Assembly (NCBI GenBank): GCA_049673305.1 | Contig: JBATXM010000222.1 | Coordinates: forward strand, 40,632 to 104,631 | DNA length: 64,000 nucleotides | Origin: GCA-003244245 sp049673305 | Lineage (GTDB): Bacteria; Actinomycetota; Actinomycetes; Mycobacteriales; Pseudonocardiaceae | Direction: 5' to 3' | Part shown: one piece after another, positions 52,176 to 61,420 of the stretch | Layout of the letters: each line of letters starts with the position of its first letter | Position numbering within the stretch: position 1 is the stretch's first letter | Program-made: the position numbers and the translations under genes | The notes under the pieces: model-generated | The model's input: only the letters and a program-made list of their open reading frames with translations | Told to the model about the DNA's origin: nothing | Databases searched by the model: none

Positions 52176-54856
52176 GTGATCCTTACGTGGTACCGACGAC
52201 CCGGCCGGAAAGCGTCGCGCCGCTCGTCGCAGGGATCCGTGAGCATGTCGACGCCTGGCGTCGCGCTGGTTATCCCGGATCGTCGATGACGTCGCGACGC
52301 CTGCTTGAGCACTGGTTTCTCGACGAGCACCAGACCCCCGACGGTCAGCCGTTCCGGTACTTCTTCGCGCAACGCGAGGCGGCCGAGACCGTAATCTACC
52401 TCTACGAGGTCTCGCGGCAGCGAACGCTGGCTAGCATGGCGGCGCAGTTCGCGTCCCGACCGGTGGCGGTAGAAGGACAACGATACCCCCGGTACGTCGT
52501 GAAGGCCGCTACAGGTTCTGGCAAGACGAAGGTGATGAGCCTGCTGATCGCCTGGTCCTACTTTCACCGGCTGCGTGAGACGGAATCTGAGCTGGCGACG
52601 AATTCGCTGCTCATCGCGCCTAACCTGATCGTATTCGAGCGGCTCCGCGCCGACTTCGAGCGCGGCGCGATTTTCCGTGACGATCCCATTGTCCCACCTG
52701 AGTGGCGCGGCGACTTCGACCTTGCCGTGTGCTTACGTGATGAGCCCATACCGGAGGCGACCGGAGTGCTGGTGCTCAGCAACATCCAGGCGCTCTACGA
52801 ACGCCCCGCGCCGAAGCCCGCCAACCCCATTGAGGCTCTGCTCGGTGTCCCGCCGCCCCGCAACCCGGTTGCTCCCGAACCGGTGCTCACCCGACTGGCC
52901 CGGCGGGGCCGGGTGCTGGTGGTCAACGACGAAGCGCATCACCTGCACGACGCGATCCGGCGCGATACCAACGAGCCGCTGACGATCTGGCAGACGTTGT
53001 ACCGGCTGCACGAACTGGCAGACGGTGGCATCATCGCGCAGCTCGACTTCTCCGCGACGCCCCGCGGCCAGGACGGTCGGCTCTTCGATGATGTGGTGGT
53101 CGATTACCCGCTCTCGCAGGCGATCGACGACGGCATCGTGAAACGTCCGATTGTCGGGGAGCTCGCGGGCGCGCTTGACAGTGCGAGCAACGACGCAGCG
53201 GTCCGGTACCGGCAGCGGATCGGCGCCGGGGTCGCCAAATGGAGGGAGTTCCGGGACACGCTCACTCCCGCTGGTTGCAAGCCGCTGCTGTTCATCATGG
53301 CCGAGGACACGCGCTCCGCTGATCAGATCGCGGCTTACCTGGAAACGCTGCCCGACCTCGCCGGCCGGGTCCTGACTATCCACGTCAATATGCGGGGTCC
53401 CAACCGGGGTGACATCGCTAAAGACGATCTGGAGAAGGCGCGGACTGCGGCACGCGAGGTCGATCGTGACGACAACCCGTACTGCGCCATCGTCAGCGTA
53501 CTGATGCTCCGCGAGGGTTGGGACGTCCGCAACGTCAGCGTCATCGTGCCGCTGCGTCCCTACACGGCGGAGGCGAAGATCCTCCCGGAGCAGACCCTCG
53601 GTCGGGGGCTGCGCCGGATGACCCCGCCTGGATCAGGTGTGGACGAACAGCTGGTCGTCATCGAGCACGAGGCGTTTCGTCAGCTGTGGGATACCGCGCT
53701 CGACGAGGAGGGTCTTCGAGTGGAGCGTCGAGCTGCGGACGAGGTGCATCCCGAGGTGTCGGTGATCGCGGTAGAGCCTGAGCGCCTGCGCTACGACATC
53801 GAGATCCCACAGTTGTCCCGGGTTCTGCACCGTAGCGCTGCCGAACTCGTCTCGTTGCGTCCCGAGGACATCCCCGCCCGCCAGGTTCCACTCGCCGAGG
53901 AGCTGCGTAGCGAGATTGTCGACTACACCGGTCGGGACCTGCGCTCGGGAGAGATCATCGAGCGTGCAGAGTACGAGTTCCCCGCCGCCGACCAGCCCGG
54001 ACCGGTTATCCACTGGTTTGCCAATGAACTCGCCCGACAGACCCGGGCGGTCGGGCAGTTCGCGCTCCTCGCCGCGCTCGTGAAGGGCTACCTCGAACAC
54101 CGTGCCTTCGGCGGCCCAGTCGACGTCGAGGACCCCCTAGTGCTCCAAGCGCTCCGCGAGCCGGAGGTCAGGGAAACGGTGCTGCAAGTTCTTGCCCAGG
54201 CGATCAACGATCGGACGTTGGCTGCCGGAACCGCCGCTGCAGAACCCAAACCCTTGTTGCTGTCCTGGACGAGACCGTTCCTGTGGAGCCATCAGACCGC
54301 CACTGTCGAGAAGTCCGTGTTCTCGGCTCAGCCGTGTGACAGCGGATTGGAGGTGCGGTTCTGCCGGTTCCTCGACCGCTGCGATGACGTCGCCGCGTTC
54401 GCCAAGCTCGCTCAAAAAGTGCGCTTCTCGCTGGAGTACCGCAGAGACGGGGGATACCTCGCCTATTACTACCCCGACTTCGCGGTCCGCCTGACCGGTG
54501 GAAGCTGCATGATCGTCGAGACCAAGGGATTAGTGGATCTTGAGGTGCCACGAAAAGATTCCCGAGCCGTGTTGTGGGCCAGCGACGCGAGCGCGATAAG
54601 TGGAGTGCGCTGGTCCTACCTGCGTGTCGACGAGGATCTTTTCGACCGCCACGTCACCAAGCTGCGGACTGTACGTCAGCTTGTCGACGTCGTGTTCGAG
54701 GCTCGCCGCCACGACTACCTGTTGTCTCTCCCGACCCCTCGACGCCGCACGCCGAAGGAGATCATCGCGTTGATGGATGAGATCAATGAACAGATGGAGG
54801 GAGTCGCCGGGATTGACGAGGAACTGTCCCGCTTTCGGGATGATCCTCGTGGCTGA
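52172..54856 (+). CDS. res: Res-like DEAH helicase with PD-(D/E)xK nuclease end
   Basis: 894 aa from GTG 52172, overlapping the mod stop. Helicase motifs: Walker A ATGSGKT (113-119), DEAH (253-256), SATP (294-297) and a motif VI region QTLGRGLRRM. Near residues 766-786, YYPDF and IVETKG form a PD-ExK nuclease core. This matches the restriction subunit of type III restriction-modification, which translocates and cuts DNA between inversely oriented sites. It is followed by two overlapping accessory genes not found in standard type III systems. Confidence 0.85.
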   Translation: MSDPYVVPTTRPESVAPLVAGIREHVDAWRRAGYPGSSMTSRRLLEHWFLDEHQTPDGQPFRYFFAQREAAETVIYLYEVSRQRTLASMAAQFASRPVAVEGQRYPRYVVKAATGSGKTKVMSLLIAWSYFHRLRETESELATNSLLIAPNLIVFERLRADFERGAIFRDDPIVPPEWRGDFDLAVCLRDEPIPEATGVLVLSNIQALYERPAPKPANPIEALLGVPPPRNPVAPEPVLTRLARRGRVLVVNDEAHHLHDAIRRDTNEPLTIWQTLYRLHELADGGIIAQLDFSATPRGQDGRLFDDVVVDYPLSQAIDDGIVKRPIVGELAGALDSASNDAAVRYRQRIGAGVAKWREFRDTLTPAGCKPLLFIMAEDTRSADQIAAYLETLPDLAGRVLTIHVNMRGPNRGDIAKDDLEKARTAAREVDRDDNPYCAIVSVLMLREGWDVRNVSVIVPLRPYTAEAKILPEQTLGRGLRRMTPPGSGVDEQLVVIEHEAFRQLWDTALDEEGLRVERRAADEVHPEVSVIAVEPERLRYDIEIPQLSRVLHRSAAELVSLRPEDIPARQVPLAEELRSEIVDYTGRDLRSGEIIERAEYEFPAADQPGPVIHWFANELARQTRAVGQFALLAALVKGYLEHRAFGGPVDVEDPLVLQALREPEVRETVLQVLAQAINDRTLAAGTAAAEPKPLLLSWTRPFLWSHQTATVEKSVFSAQPCDSGLEVRFCRFLDRCDDVAAFAKLAQKVRFSLEYRRDGGYLAYYYPDFAVRLTGGSCMIVETKGLVDLEVPRKDSRAVLWASDASAISGVRWSYLRVDEDLFDRHVTKLRTVRQLVDVVFEARRHDYLLSLPTPRRRTPKEIIALMDEINEQMEGVAGIDEELSRFRDDPRG

Positions 54857-55283
54857 CCGCTTCGTTGTCGATACCTGCGTGTTTCTCCGGTGGTACATTC
54901 CCCAGATCGGCTTCGAGCATGCTCGCGAAGTGCTACAGGACTTCCTGATCGGCGCCGTCGCGTTGGAGACCGTCGACAGCACGCGCTTCGAATTCGGCCA
55001 ATTGCTGCGAAAAATGGGTCTGCTCAAGGGACGCCTAACTGCGGCGCAGTATCGGGACGCCGTGCGTTCAATCGACGATCTCGGCATTACTATCCATGGC
55101 ACCGACGCGAACGCCTTGGAGCGCGCTGGCGACTTTGCGCAGCGGCACATGCTGAGCTTCTTCGATGCGGTGCTGGTGGATCGTGCGTTACAACGCGGGG
55201 TGCCGCTGCTCACCAGCGACCGTAAGCTCGCCAACGCGGTCAGCACCGTCGCACCGATCGAGATCCTGCGGGGCATCCCGTGA
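54849..55283 (+). CDS. PIN-domain nuclease (VapC-like)
   Basis: 144 aa from GTG 54849, overlapping the res stop; an ATG at 54840 would add three residues. The PIN acidic set is visible: D8 in FVVDTCVF, Glu in LETVDSTRFE, Asp in SFFDAVLVD and LLTSDRKL. PIN proteins cut RNA or DNA. It lacks a VapB-type partner; instead it is embedded in the mod-res operon, suggesting a defence effector or restriction accessory. Confidence 0.8.
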   Translation: MADRFVVDTCVFLRWYIPQIGFEHAREVLQDFLIGAVALETVDSTRFEFGQLLRKMGLLKGRLTAAQYRDAVRSIDDLGITIHGTDANALERAGDFAQRHMLSFFDAVLVDRALQRGVPLLTSDRKLANAVSTVAPIEILRGIP

Positions 55284-55669
55284 CGGCTGTCGACATTTGG
55301 TTACCTGCCCTGCGGGCTATCGAGGAGCGCGTCCGATTGATCGGTGACGGCTTCGGCGTGGAGATTGCTCTCGTGTGGCCGCTGGTCGGCGGGTCCGTCG
55401 GCCAAGAGATCATCGTGGGGGCGGGCAGCCGCGACCGGGTCAGCGTCCGTCCAGACCAGGTGTTCCGGCACGCCATCCGCCTCGGAGCGGGCGGCGTCGT
55501 GTTCAGCCACAACCATCTCCACGACACTGGACCGAGCGCCGCCGACCGCGCCGTCACGAGGCGACTTGTGGCAGCGGGTCACCTCCTTGGCATACCGCTG
55601 CTCGCCAGCCTCGTCGTCGAACCCAGCGTGACCCATGACCTTGTCAGTGACAGCACCTGGCGCTGCTGA
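55280..55669 (+). CDS. RadC/JAB-like (MPN) protein
   Basis: 129 aa from GTG 55280, overlapping the PIN gene stop. The RadC-type metal motif FSHNHLHDTGPSAAD (H77, H79, S86, D89) is complete. The helix-hairpin-helix part of full RadC is absent, as in the many short RadC-like proteins found in mobile and defence loci. JAB domains are deubiquitinase-type metalloproteases or putative nucleases; its role here is unknown. Confidence 0.8.
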   Translation: MTAVDIWLPALRAIEERVRLIGDGFGVEIALVWPLVGGSVGQEIIVGAGSRDRVSVRPDQVFRHAIRLGAGGVVFSHNHLHDTGPSAADRAVTRRLVAAGHLLGIPLLASLVVEPSVTHDLVSDSTWRC

Positions 55670-55680
55670 CTGACCGGCAC

Positions 55681-56916
55681 TCACGAGCCCTCCAGGGCGT
55701 CGCGGATCGGGATCAGCTTGGCGGCGGCCTCGGCGACCTCGGAGTCGGGGTCGGAGCCGGCCACGATTCCGCAGCCGGCGAACAACCGGGCGAAGCGGCC
55801 AACCACCTGGGCGCAGCGCAGCGCGATGCCCAGCTCGCCGTCCCCCTTGGCGTCGACCCAGCCGACCGGGCCGGCGTAGCGGCCGCGGTCCATCGCCTCC
55901 AGCTCACCGATCGCGCTGACCGCATCCGGGGTAGGGGTGCCGCCCACGGCGGCGGTGGGATGCACGGCGTCGGCCAGGGTGAGCAACGGGGGACCTGCGG
56001 GATGCAGCACCCCACGCACCTCGGTGGCCAGGTGCAGCACGTTGCGCAACTGCAACACGCTGGGCGCGGTGGGGACCACCAGGTTGGTGCAGAACGGCCG
56101 CAGCGCCTGGGCCAGTGAGTCCACCGCGTAGCGATGCTCGTCGCGGTCCTTCGCTGAGTCGAGCAGCTCACCGGCCAGCGTCCCGGCGTTGGCGCCGTCA
56201 TGCGGCACGGTGGTTCCGGCCAGTACTCGCGAGAGCACCTCGGTACCGCGCCGACGCAGCAGCAACTCCGGGGTCGCGCCCACCAGCTGGTCCACCGCGA
56301 ACGTCCAGCAGGAGGGGTATCGGGTGGCCAGCTCGTGCAGCAGGAACCGGGGATCCAGCGGCTCGTCGGCGACCGCGAGCAGGTCGTGCGCGAGGACCAC
56401 CTTCGCCGGTGCCGACCCGGCGCGCATCCGCGACACCGCGCGGGCCACCGCCTCGCGCCACGCGGTCACCGGCAGCTCACCGTCGAAGTAACGCAGGCCA
56501 CGGGGGCGGCTCACCGGCAACACCGGCCTCGTCGCGACACCGGTCTGGAACTCGGTGACCCAGCTCCGGTCGCCTCGCCGGCCCACCACCACTCTCGGCA
56601 CCACCAGTGCCGAGCTGCCCGGGGAGTCGTCGAAGGCGAGGCTGACGAAGGCAACCGGGCCGCTGCCGGGCAGCCTGACCTCATCACGGGTGTCCAGCTG
56701 CGCGCAGAAAGACTGCCACCAGTCCTGCGCTCGGGCAAAGCGGTGCGGCCCCTCGGTGCACACCCGGGCCACCTCGCCCCAGGCCACCAGTCCTTCACCA
56801 GCCCGGACCCAGGACAGCACGCCACGAGGAGAGGGCAGCATGTCGAGCAGGTCGGTTCTACCCTGCACCAGACGCGAGCGCACGACCAGCCGGTCGGTCA
56901 GTGGGGCGGTGGTCAC
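55681..56916 (-). CDS. menF: Isochorismate synthase
   Basis: 411 aa. It converts chorismate to isochorismate, the first committed step to menaquinone (or salicylate-type siderophores). Chorismate-binding signatures are present: FAVDQLVGATPELLLRR, LAGTTVPH, LHLATEVRGVL, VHPTAAVGGTP, MDRGRYAGPVGWVD and the C-terminal AGCGIVAGSDPDSE. Location next to menG and near menB favours the menaquinone role. It is convergent with the RadC-like gene and diverges from the next gene. Confidence 0.88.
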   Translation of the reverse strand: MTTAPLTDRLVVRSRLVQGRTDLLDMLPSPRGVLSWVRAGEGLVAWGEVARVCTEGPHRFARAQDWWQSFCAQLDTRDEVRLPGSGPVAFVSLAFDDSPGSSALVVPRVVVGRRGDRSWVTEFQTGVATRPVLPVSRPRGLRYFDGELPVTAWREAVARAVSRMRAGSAPAKVVLAHDLLAVADEPLDPRFLLHELATRYPSCWTFAVDQLVGATPELLLRRRGTEVLSRVLAGTTVPHDGANAGTLAGELLDSAKDRDEHRYAVDSLAQALRPFCTNLVVPTAPSVLQLRNVLHLATEVRGVLHPAGPPLLTLADAVHPTAAVGGTPTPDAVSAIGELEAMDRGRYAGPVGWVDAKGDGELGIALRCAQVVGRFARLFAGCGIVAGSDPDSEVAEAAAKLIPIRDALEGS

Positions 56917-57010
56917 GGCGTCAGCGTATTAGGATCGGCCGTGTTATTTAGGGCCGGCCGCGTGCCGCGCGCGTCGATCCGCCACCGCGATGCCCGCTAC
57001 GCTGCGCGGG

Positions 57011-57466
57011 ATGACCACTCTGGTGAGCTCCCCCGCGCCACGACAGGTTCTCTGCCGGTGGCGCTGGCCGGCGTGGTGGGTGTTGCCCGTGGCGGCGGCC
57101 TTGTTGACCGGGCTCATCACGCTGGCGCTGGCTGGAGCGGCGCTGGATGACGCCGAGATTGACGCCCGCACCGGCCACGCCACCGCCCAGGTGCTCGCGG
57201 TGACCACGATGCGGACCCTGGTGCAATTCGCTGGGCCCGACGGCACGGTGTACCGCCCGGATGCGGGGCTGGCGTATCCCTCGGGATCGCAGGTGCGGCA
57301 GCTGGTGCGGGTGGAGTACGACAGCGCTGATCCGAATCAGGTGCGGATGGCCGGGCGGACCTGGGCGCAAGGGGTGGCGCCAGCGTCCATCACGCTGATG
57401 GCGCTGTGGGTGTTGGTGGCCCCGGCCAGTTGGTGGATGCGCCGGCGCCAGGCCCGTCAACCGTAG
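57011..57466 (+). CDS. DUF3592-like membrane protein
   Basis: 151 aa from ATG 57011. Two membrane helices (VLPVAAALLTGLITLALAG and ITLMALWVLVAPASWW) flank a small beta domain (VQFAGPDGTVYRPDAG, then VRVEYDSADPNQVR), the DUF3592 pattern. Similar proteins lie just before menG in mycobacterial genomes, so linkage to quinone or membrane metabolism is conserved but unexplained. menG begins 9 nt after its stop. Confidence 0.75.
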   Translation: MTTLVSSPAPRQVLCRWRWPAWWVLPVAAALLTGLITLALAGAALDDAEIDARTGHATAQVLAVTTMRTLVQFAGPDGTVYRPDAGLAYPSGSQVRQLVRVEYDSADPNQVRMAGRTWAQGVAPASITLMALWVLVAPASWWMRRRQARQP

Positions 57467-57475
57467 GGTGACGCT

Positions 57476-58192
57476 GTGCCCAGAGCCGGGTTGGACAAGC
57501 ACCCCCGTGATGTCGCTGCGATGTTCGACGGGGTGGCTCGCCGCTATGACCTGACGAACACGGTGCTCTCGGGTGGCCAGGACCGGTGGTGGCGGCGGTG
57601 CACTCGAGCTGCGGTGGCTGCCGGGGCGGGTGAGCGGGTGCTCGACCTCGCCGCGGGCACTGCGGTCTCCACCGTCGAGCTGGCCCGTGCCGGAGCGTGG
57701 TGTGTGGCTGCGGACTTCTCCCTGGGGATGCTGCGCGCGGGCCGGCACCGCGAGGTCCCGCTGGTGGGGGCTGACGCGCTGGCGCTGCCCTTCGCCGACG
57801 GGGTCTTCGACGCGGTCACGATCTCCTTCGGGCTGCGCAACGTGGCCGACCCGGACGCCGCGCTGGCTGAGCTGGCCCGGGTCACCCGGCCCGGTGGCCG
57901 GCTGGTCGTCTGTGAATTCTCCACCCCCACCTGTGCCCCGTTTCGCACCGTGTACCTGGAGTACCTGATGCGCGCGCTGCCGGCGCTCGCCCGAGCGGTG
58001 AGCAGCAACCCGGAGGCCTATGTCTACCTCGCCGAGTCCATCCGGGTCTGGCCCGACCAAAGAGCGCTGGCCCAGCAGGTGGCCGCCGCGGGCTGGACCG
58101 ATGTCGGGTGGCGCGATCTCACGGGCGGCATCGTCGCGTTGCACCGGGCCGTCAAGCCCGCCGGTGGAGCGACCCCATCGGCGCTGGGGTGA
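57476..58192 (+). CDS. menG: Demethylmenaquinone methyltransferase
   Basis: 238 aa from GTG 57476. It has UbiE/MenG signatures: VAAMFDGVARRYDLTN near the N-terminus, SAM motif VLDLAAGTAV (about residues 55-64), DAVTISFGLRNV and RPGGRLVVCEFS. It methylates demethylmenaquinone, the last step after MenA. Transcribed with the DUF3592 gene. Confidence 0.93.
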   Translation: MPRAGLDKHPRDVAAMFDGVARRYDLTNTVLSGGQDRWWRRCTRAAVAAGAGERVLDLAAGTAVSTVELARAGAWCVAADFSLGMLRAGRHREVPLVGADALALPFADGVFDAVTISFGLRNVADPDAALAELARVTRPGGRLVVCEFSTPTCAPFRTVYLEYLMRALPALARAVSSNPEAYVYLAESIRVWPDQRALAQQVAAAGWTDVGWRDLTGGIVALHRAVKPAGGATPSALG

Positions 58193-58326
58193 CCCTGCTC
58201 CTACTCCGCCAATCGTCAGATAATCCGGTTGTCCCTGGGGCACGCAACACCCCAGTTGGGTGACAAGGTGCGTGTTGCTGAGGAATTTGCCAGCGGGTGG
58301 CTTTATAGTCACGGTGGGAGGTCATC

Positions 58327-59202
58327 ATGCAAAGTCGCGAGGCGACAATCCGCAGCAGGGAACTCGGCGAGGCGCTGCGCCGGGCGATGGAACAGGCCGA
58401 GCTGATTGGTCAGGAAGTAGCGCGCCTGCTCGACTGGACACCGAGCGGGGTGTCCAGGTTACTGTCCGGCAAGGGCGGCGCCAGCCGGGGTCGGGTGTCG
58501 GAGTTTCTGGCGGTCTGCGGGGTGACCGGTGCGGAGCGCGACCGGTTGCTTGCACTTTGCGAGAAGCAGAGCACCCCGGGCTGGCTGCAGCAGCACGGCT
58601 CCCGACTGCCCCAGCAGTTGGTGACCTTGATCGACCACGAGAACAAGGCGGTCACGATCGAGGATTTCCAGGCGATCGTGGTGCCCGGCCTGCTGCAGAC
58701 CGGCGACTACGCCCACGCAGTGATCGGCCGCGTCGCCACCGTGCCACGCACCGTGATTGATGATCGGGTGGCTCTCCGGCTGGCCCGCCAGATCCTGTTC
58801 AGCCGGGAGCAGCCAGCGCGCTTCACCTTCTACCTGCACGAGTTTGCGCTCCGGTTGCCGGTCGGCAATCCGACAGTGATGTCCGAGCAGCTGCACCACC
58901 TGCTGCGGATGTCGATGCGCCCCTACCTCAGCCTGCGAGTCGTGCCGGCGGCGTTCGGCGCCCACTCGGGGGCAGCGGGCTCCTTCTCGCTCATGGAGTT
59001 CGCCGAGTTCAAGCCGGTGGTGTACCTGGAGAGCGAGACCTCCTGCATATTCTTGCAGAAACCCCAGGATATCGCCGCCTACCGGCACGTCCTGGGAGCG
59101 CTGGCCGAGGCCGCGCTGGACGAGGAACAATCGAGGAAGCTGATTGCCAGCCTGGCAACCGAGTTCGACGCGGATCGCGAGGACTACGATGACAGCCCTT
59201 GA
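58327..59202 (+). CDS. XRE-family regulator with DUF5753 domain
   Basis: 291 aa from ATG 58327 with GGAGG upstream. The N-terminal helix-turn-helix is at about residues 12-70 (GQEVARLLDWTPSGVSRLLS). The C-terminal DUF5753 domain has the typical VVPGLLQTGDYAHAV and GSFSLMEF, ending in a ligand-binding-like fold. Such regulators act with a DUF397 protein, as in Streptomyces BldB/WhiJ-type systems, and the DUF397 gene overlaps here by 14 nt. Confidence 0.9.
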   Translation: MQSREATIRSRELGEALRRAMEQAELIGQEVARLLDWTPSGVSRLLSGKGGASRGRVSEFLAVCGVTGAERDRLLALCEKQSTPGWLQQHGSRLPQQLVTLIDHENKAVTIEDFQAIVVPGLLQTGDYAHAVIGRVATVPRTVIDDRVALRLARQILFSREQPARFTFYLHEFALRLPVGNPTVMSEQLHHLLRMSMRPYLSLRVVPAAFGAHSGAAGSFSLMEFAEFKPVVYLESETSCIFLQKPQDIAAYRHVLGALAEAALDEEQSRKLIASLATEFDADREDYDDSP

Positions 59203-59377
59203 GCCGGACGGCATTGCTTGGTGCACCAGCAGTTACAGTGCCGGCCACGGTGCCTGCATCGAGGTCGCGCCCGCGCCGGACGGTGTGCTGGTGCGCGACT
59301 CCAAGAACCGCACCGGCCCCGCCCTGACCGTCCGCACCACCGCCTGGCACGCCTTCCGCACCACCATCACCCGCTGA
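59189..59377 (+). CDS. DUF397 protein
   Basis: 62 aa from ATG 59189, starting inside the XRE gene. Typical DUF397 sequence: WCTSSYSAGHGACIEVA, VLVRDSKNRTGPALTV and TAWHAFRTTI. DUF397 proteins act as antagonists or partners of the adjacent XRE regulator. A CCGACGG/CCGTCGG hairpin at 59401-59420 follows and may end the pair's transcript. Confidence 0.9.
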   Translation: MTALEPDGIAWCTSSYSAGHGACIEVAPAPDGVLVRDSKNRTGPALTVRTTAWHAFRTTITR

Positions 59378-59471
59378 CCACTCCAACCAAGGTATTGTGA
59401 CCGACGGTAGTGACCGTCGGGCGCCGAGTGATTGCCCGAGGTGGTGCCGCAGGGCTGAATGAGGAGGGGTC

Positions 59472-59798
59472 ATGCCGGGTGATGAAGGGCTGCCCGAGAT
59501 CGTGATTGTCCCAGCCTATCCGGCTGTGGCGGGGGAACGCAGGGACGTCCGGTTCGAGTTGCGGCGCGCGGAGTCCGGTGACGTTGTGGGGATCGCGTTT
59601 ACAACGATGGAGAAGCTGGTCGAGCAACTTGGCCGGTTCCAGCCCTGGATCGTGATGAGATCTGACCGTTTGTGCCAGTTGCTCGCGGCGGTGCCGGTGA
59701 CCACGATCGTGCTCGACCCTCACGTAACGGGATCTGCCCCGCAATGGTCGTCGGCCGCGGTAGACGCCCTCATGGAGGTCAACGATGTCGGGGTTTAG
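59472..59798 (+). CDS. SAV_915-family protein
   Basis: 108 aa from ATG 59472 (GAGGAGGGG upstream). Pattern: VRFELRRAESGDVVGIAFTT, MEKLVEQLGRFQPWI and TIVLDPHVTG, typical of the SAV_915 family found near ESX-type substrate genes of actinomycetes. Function unknown. It overlaps the next gene by 14 nt and starts a four-gene operon. Confidence 0.7.
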   Translation: MPGDEGLPEIVIVPAYPAVAGERRDVRFELRRAESGDVVGIAFTTMEKLVEQLGRFQPWIVMRSDRLCQLLAAVPVTTIVLDPHVTGSAPQWSSAAVDALMEVNDVGV

Positions 59799-60084
59799 CG
59801 TCGTATTGGACGACGTCAGCGCGATGGCCAGCACATTTTACAGTGAAGCGGACATTTATCGGGATCTGAAGTCGAAAGTCACACCGCCGACCGCCGATAC
59901 TGGAGATGGCGCACTGAACGGTGTGCTGAAAGCGGTGATGGAGACCTTGGACGTGTTGCACACGAACATGGCGACAACCATCGAGGATCACGGCGACAAG
60001 CTCAAGGCAGCACGCGACGTGTACGCCAAGCAGGAGATCGACAACCACGGCCTGTTCGACGATCTCATGAAAGATGTCGGGTGA
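59785..60084 (+). CDS. WXG100-like small helical protein (DUF6317-like)
   Basis: 99 aa from ATG 59785. It is a two-helix protein without the WxG turn: SGFSVVLDDVSAMASTFYSE, then LNGVLKAVMETLDVLHTNM. Size and position before a WXG100-domain protein suggest an ESX-type partner or chaperone. It overlaps the next gene by 11 nt. Confidence 0.65.
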   Translation: MSGFSVVLDDVSAMASTFYSEADIYRDLKSKVTPPTADTGDGALNGVLKAVMETLDVLHTNMATTIEDHGDKLKAARDVYAKQEIDNHGLFDDLMKDVG

Positions 60085-61420
60085 GGGGGAGCAGGACGTG
60101 GCTGAGAGTTGGGTAGGCGGCGACCTCACCGGGTTGCAGCAGATGGCGCAGACAATGCAGGCGGCGCCAGGCGAGATGGAAGATGTGGTGCGCGCACTGA
60201 GTTCGAAGGTGGACACTCTGGTCGGCGATGCTGGGTGGAAGGGTGACGCGGCTGATAGTTTCCGTAAAGCGTGGACGACCAACTCGATCCAGGCTGGTGC
60301 CCTGTCCGACACGGTGGGCACTGTCGGCAAAGTGGTCGGTGACCTAGCGGACAAGCTCCAGCGGATCGACAACGCGTTGTACAACGCGGCTCACGAGGCG
60401 CAGAAGAAAGGCGTCCCGATCGGTCCACAGGGGGAACCCCAGCCGATTGCGACATCGACTGGCTCCACCGACCCGCAGGTGGCTGCCGTACTGCAAGCCC
60501 AGGCTGACTACGCCGCGACCTATGACTCGGCGATGCAACTGGCGAAAGGCTACCGGCTCAACGCCGCTGACGCGCTTTCAGGCATCTACGACCAGATCAG
60601 CTTCGATCCCGGCAGACAAAACACTTCAGACCAGTGGGTCACCATCGGTGACTACCTGCGGGGCCTGTACACCATGCCCGGCGAGAAGAACAACCTGGCC
60701 AAGGGTAAGCTCCCCGCCGAGATCGCCGACGCGCGCGAGCAGATGAAGCAGGCGCGCAAGGATCTCAAGACAGCGCGGAATGCATACCGGGCCAAAGGTA
60801 TGAAACTGCCCAGCGACAACGACGCCCGCTTGGCGCACGGGCAGGTGGCCAACGAGTTGAAGGGGCTGGAGACCGAGCTGGCTTCTGCGGAAGTGGGCAA
60901 GGGCGAGCTGCCGTTGACCAAGGCGCTCAATGTCAAGCTCGGTGATATCGCCAAGGAGATTCCTCAGTTGGCCTCCGTCGCCAAGGCGCTGCCGAAAGGT
61001 TTGGAGTTTCTCAAGGACATTCCCGTGATCGATGTAGTCGCCTCGGGGGTAGCCGCCGAGCTGCAGGCCCAAGACGACATGAACAAAGGCTGGTCACCTG
61101 ACCACGCCCGCGCGGCCGACTACGGTGCAGCCGGGATCGGGCTGGCTGTGGGGACCGGTGTCGGCTTCATCGCCGCCGCTGCTGGTGCGCCGGTCACCGC
61201 TGTGGTCATCGGTGGGGGCGCGCTTGTCGTCGGAGTCGGCGATTTCGCCTACCAGGGATTTCACGAACACTGGAGCGAGGACATCGATCAGCATGGTGTC
61301 GTCGGAGGGGTACTCACCGGCATCGGACACATGGGTGAGAACACCGGCAAGGACATCGCGGACATGGGCAAAGGGGTTTGGAACGGGGCCAAGAGCCTCT
61401 GGCACGGAGTCTTCGGTTGA
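60074..61420 (+). CDS. WXG100-domain protein, ESX-type substrate
   Basis: 448 aa. An N-terminal WXG100-like hairpin (LQQMAQTMQAAPGEMEDVVR, DAGWKGDAADSFRKAW with W-K-G) is followed by a long coiled region (EIADAREQMKQARKDLKTAR) and a C-terminal hydrophobic Gly/Ala-rich part (GAAGIGLAVGTGVGFIAAAA) ending in a Trp-rich tail (GVWNGAKSLWHGVFG). This layout fits polymorphic toxins or large effectors of type VII secretion, but no known toxin domain is seen. The membrane gene at 61420 overlaps its stop. Confidence 0.72.
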   Translation: MSGEGEQDVAESWVGGDLTGLQQMAQTMQAAPGEMEDVVRALSSKVDTLVGDAGWKGDAADSFRKAWTTNSIQAGALSDTVGTVGKVVGDLADKLQRIDNALYNAAHEAQKKGVPIGPQGEPQPIATSTGSTDPQVAAVLQAQADYAATYDSAMQLAKGYRLNAADALSGIYDQISFDPGRQNTSDQWVTIGDYLRGLYTMPGEKNNLAKGKLPAEIADAREQMKQARKDLKTARNAYRAKGMKLPSDNDARLAHGQVANELKGLETELASAEVGKGELPLTKALNVKLGDIAKEIPQLASVAKALPKGLEFLKDIPVIDVVASGVAAELQAQDDMNKGWSPDHARAADYGAAGIGLAVGTGVGFIAAAAGAPVTAVVIGGGALVVGVGDFAYQGFHEHWSEDIDQHGVVGGVLTGIGHMGENTGKDIADMGKGVWNGAKSLWHGVFG

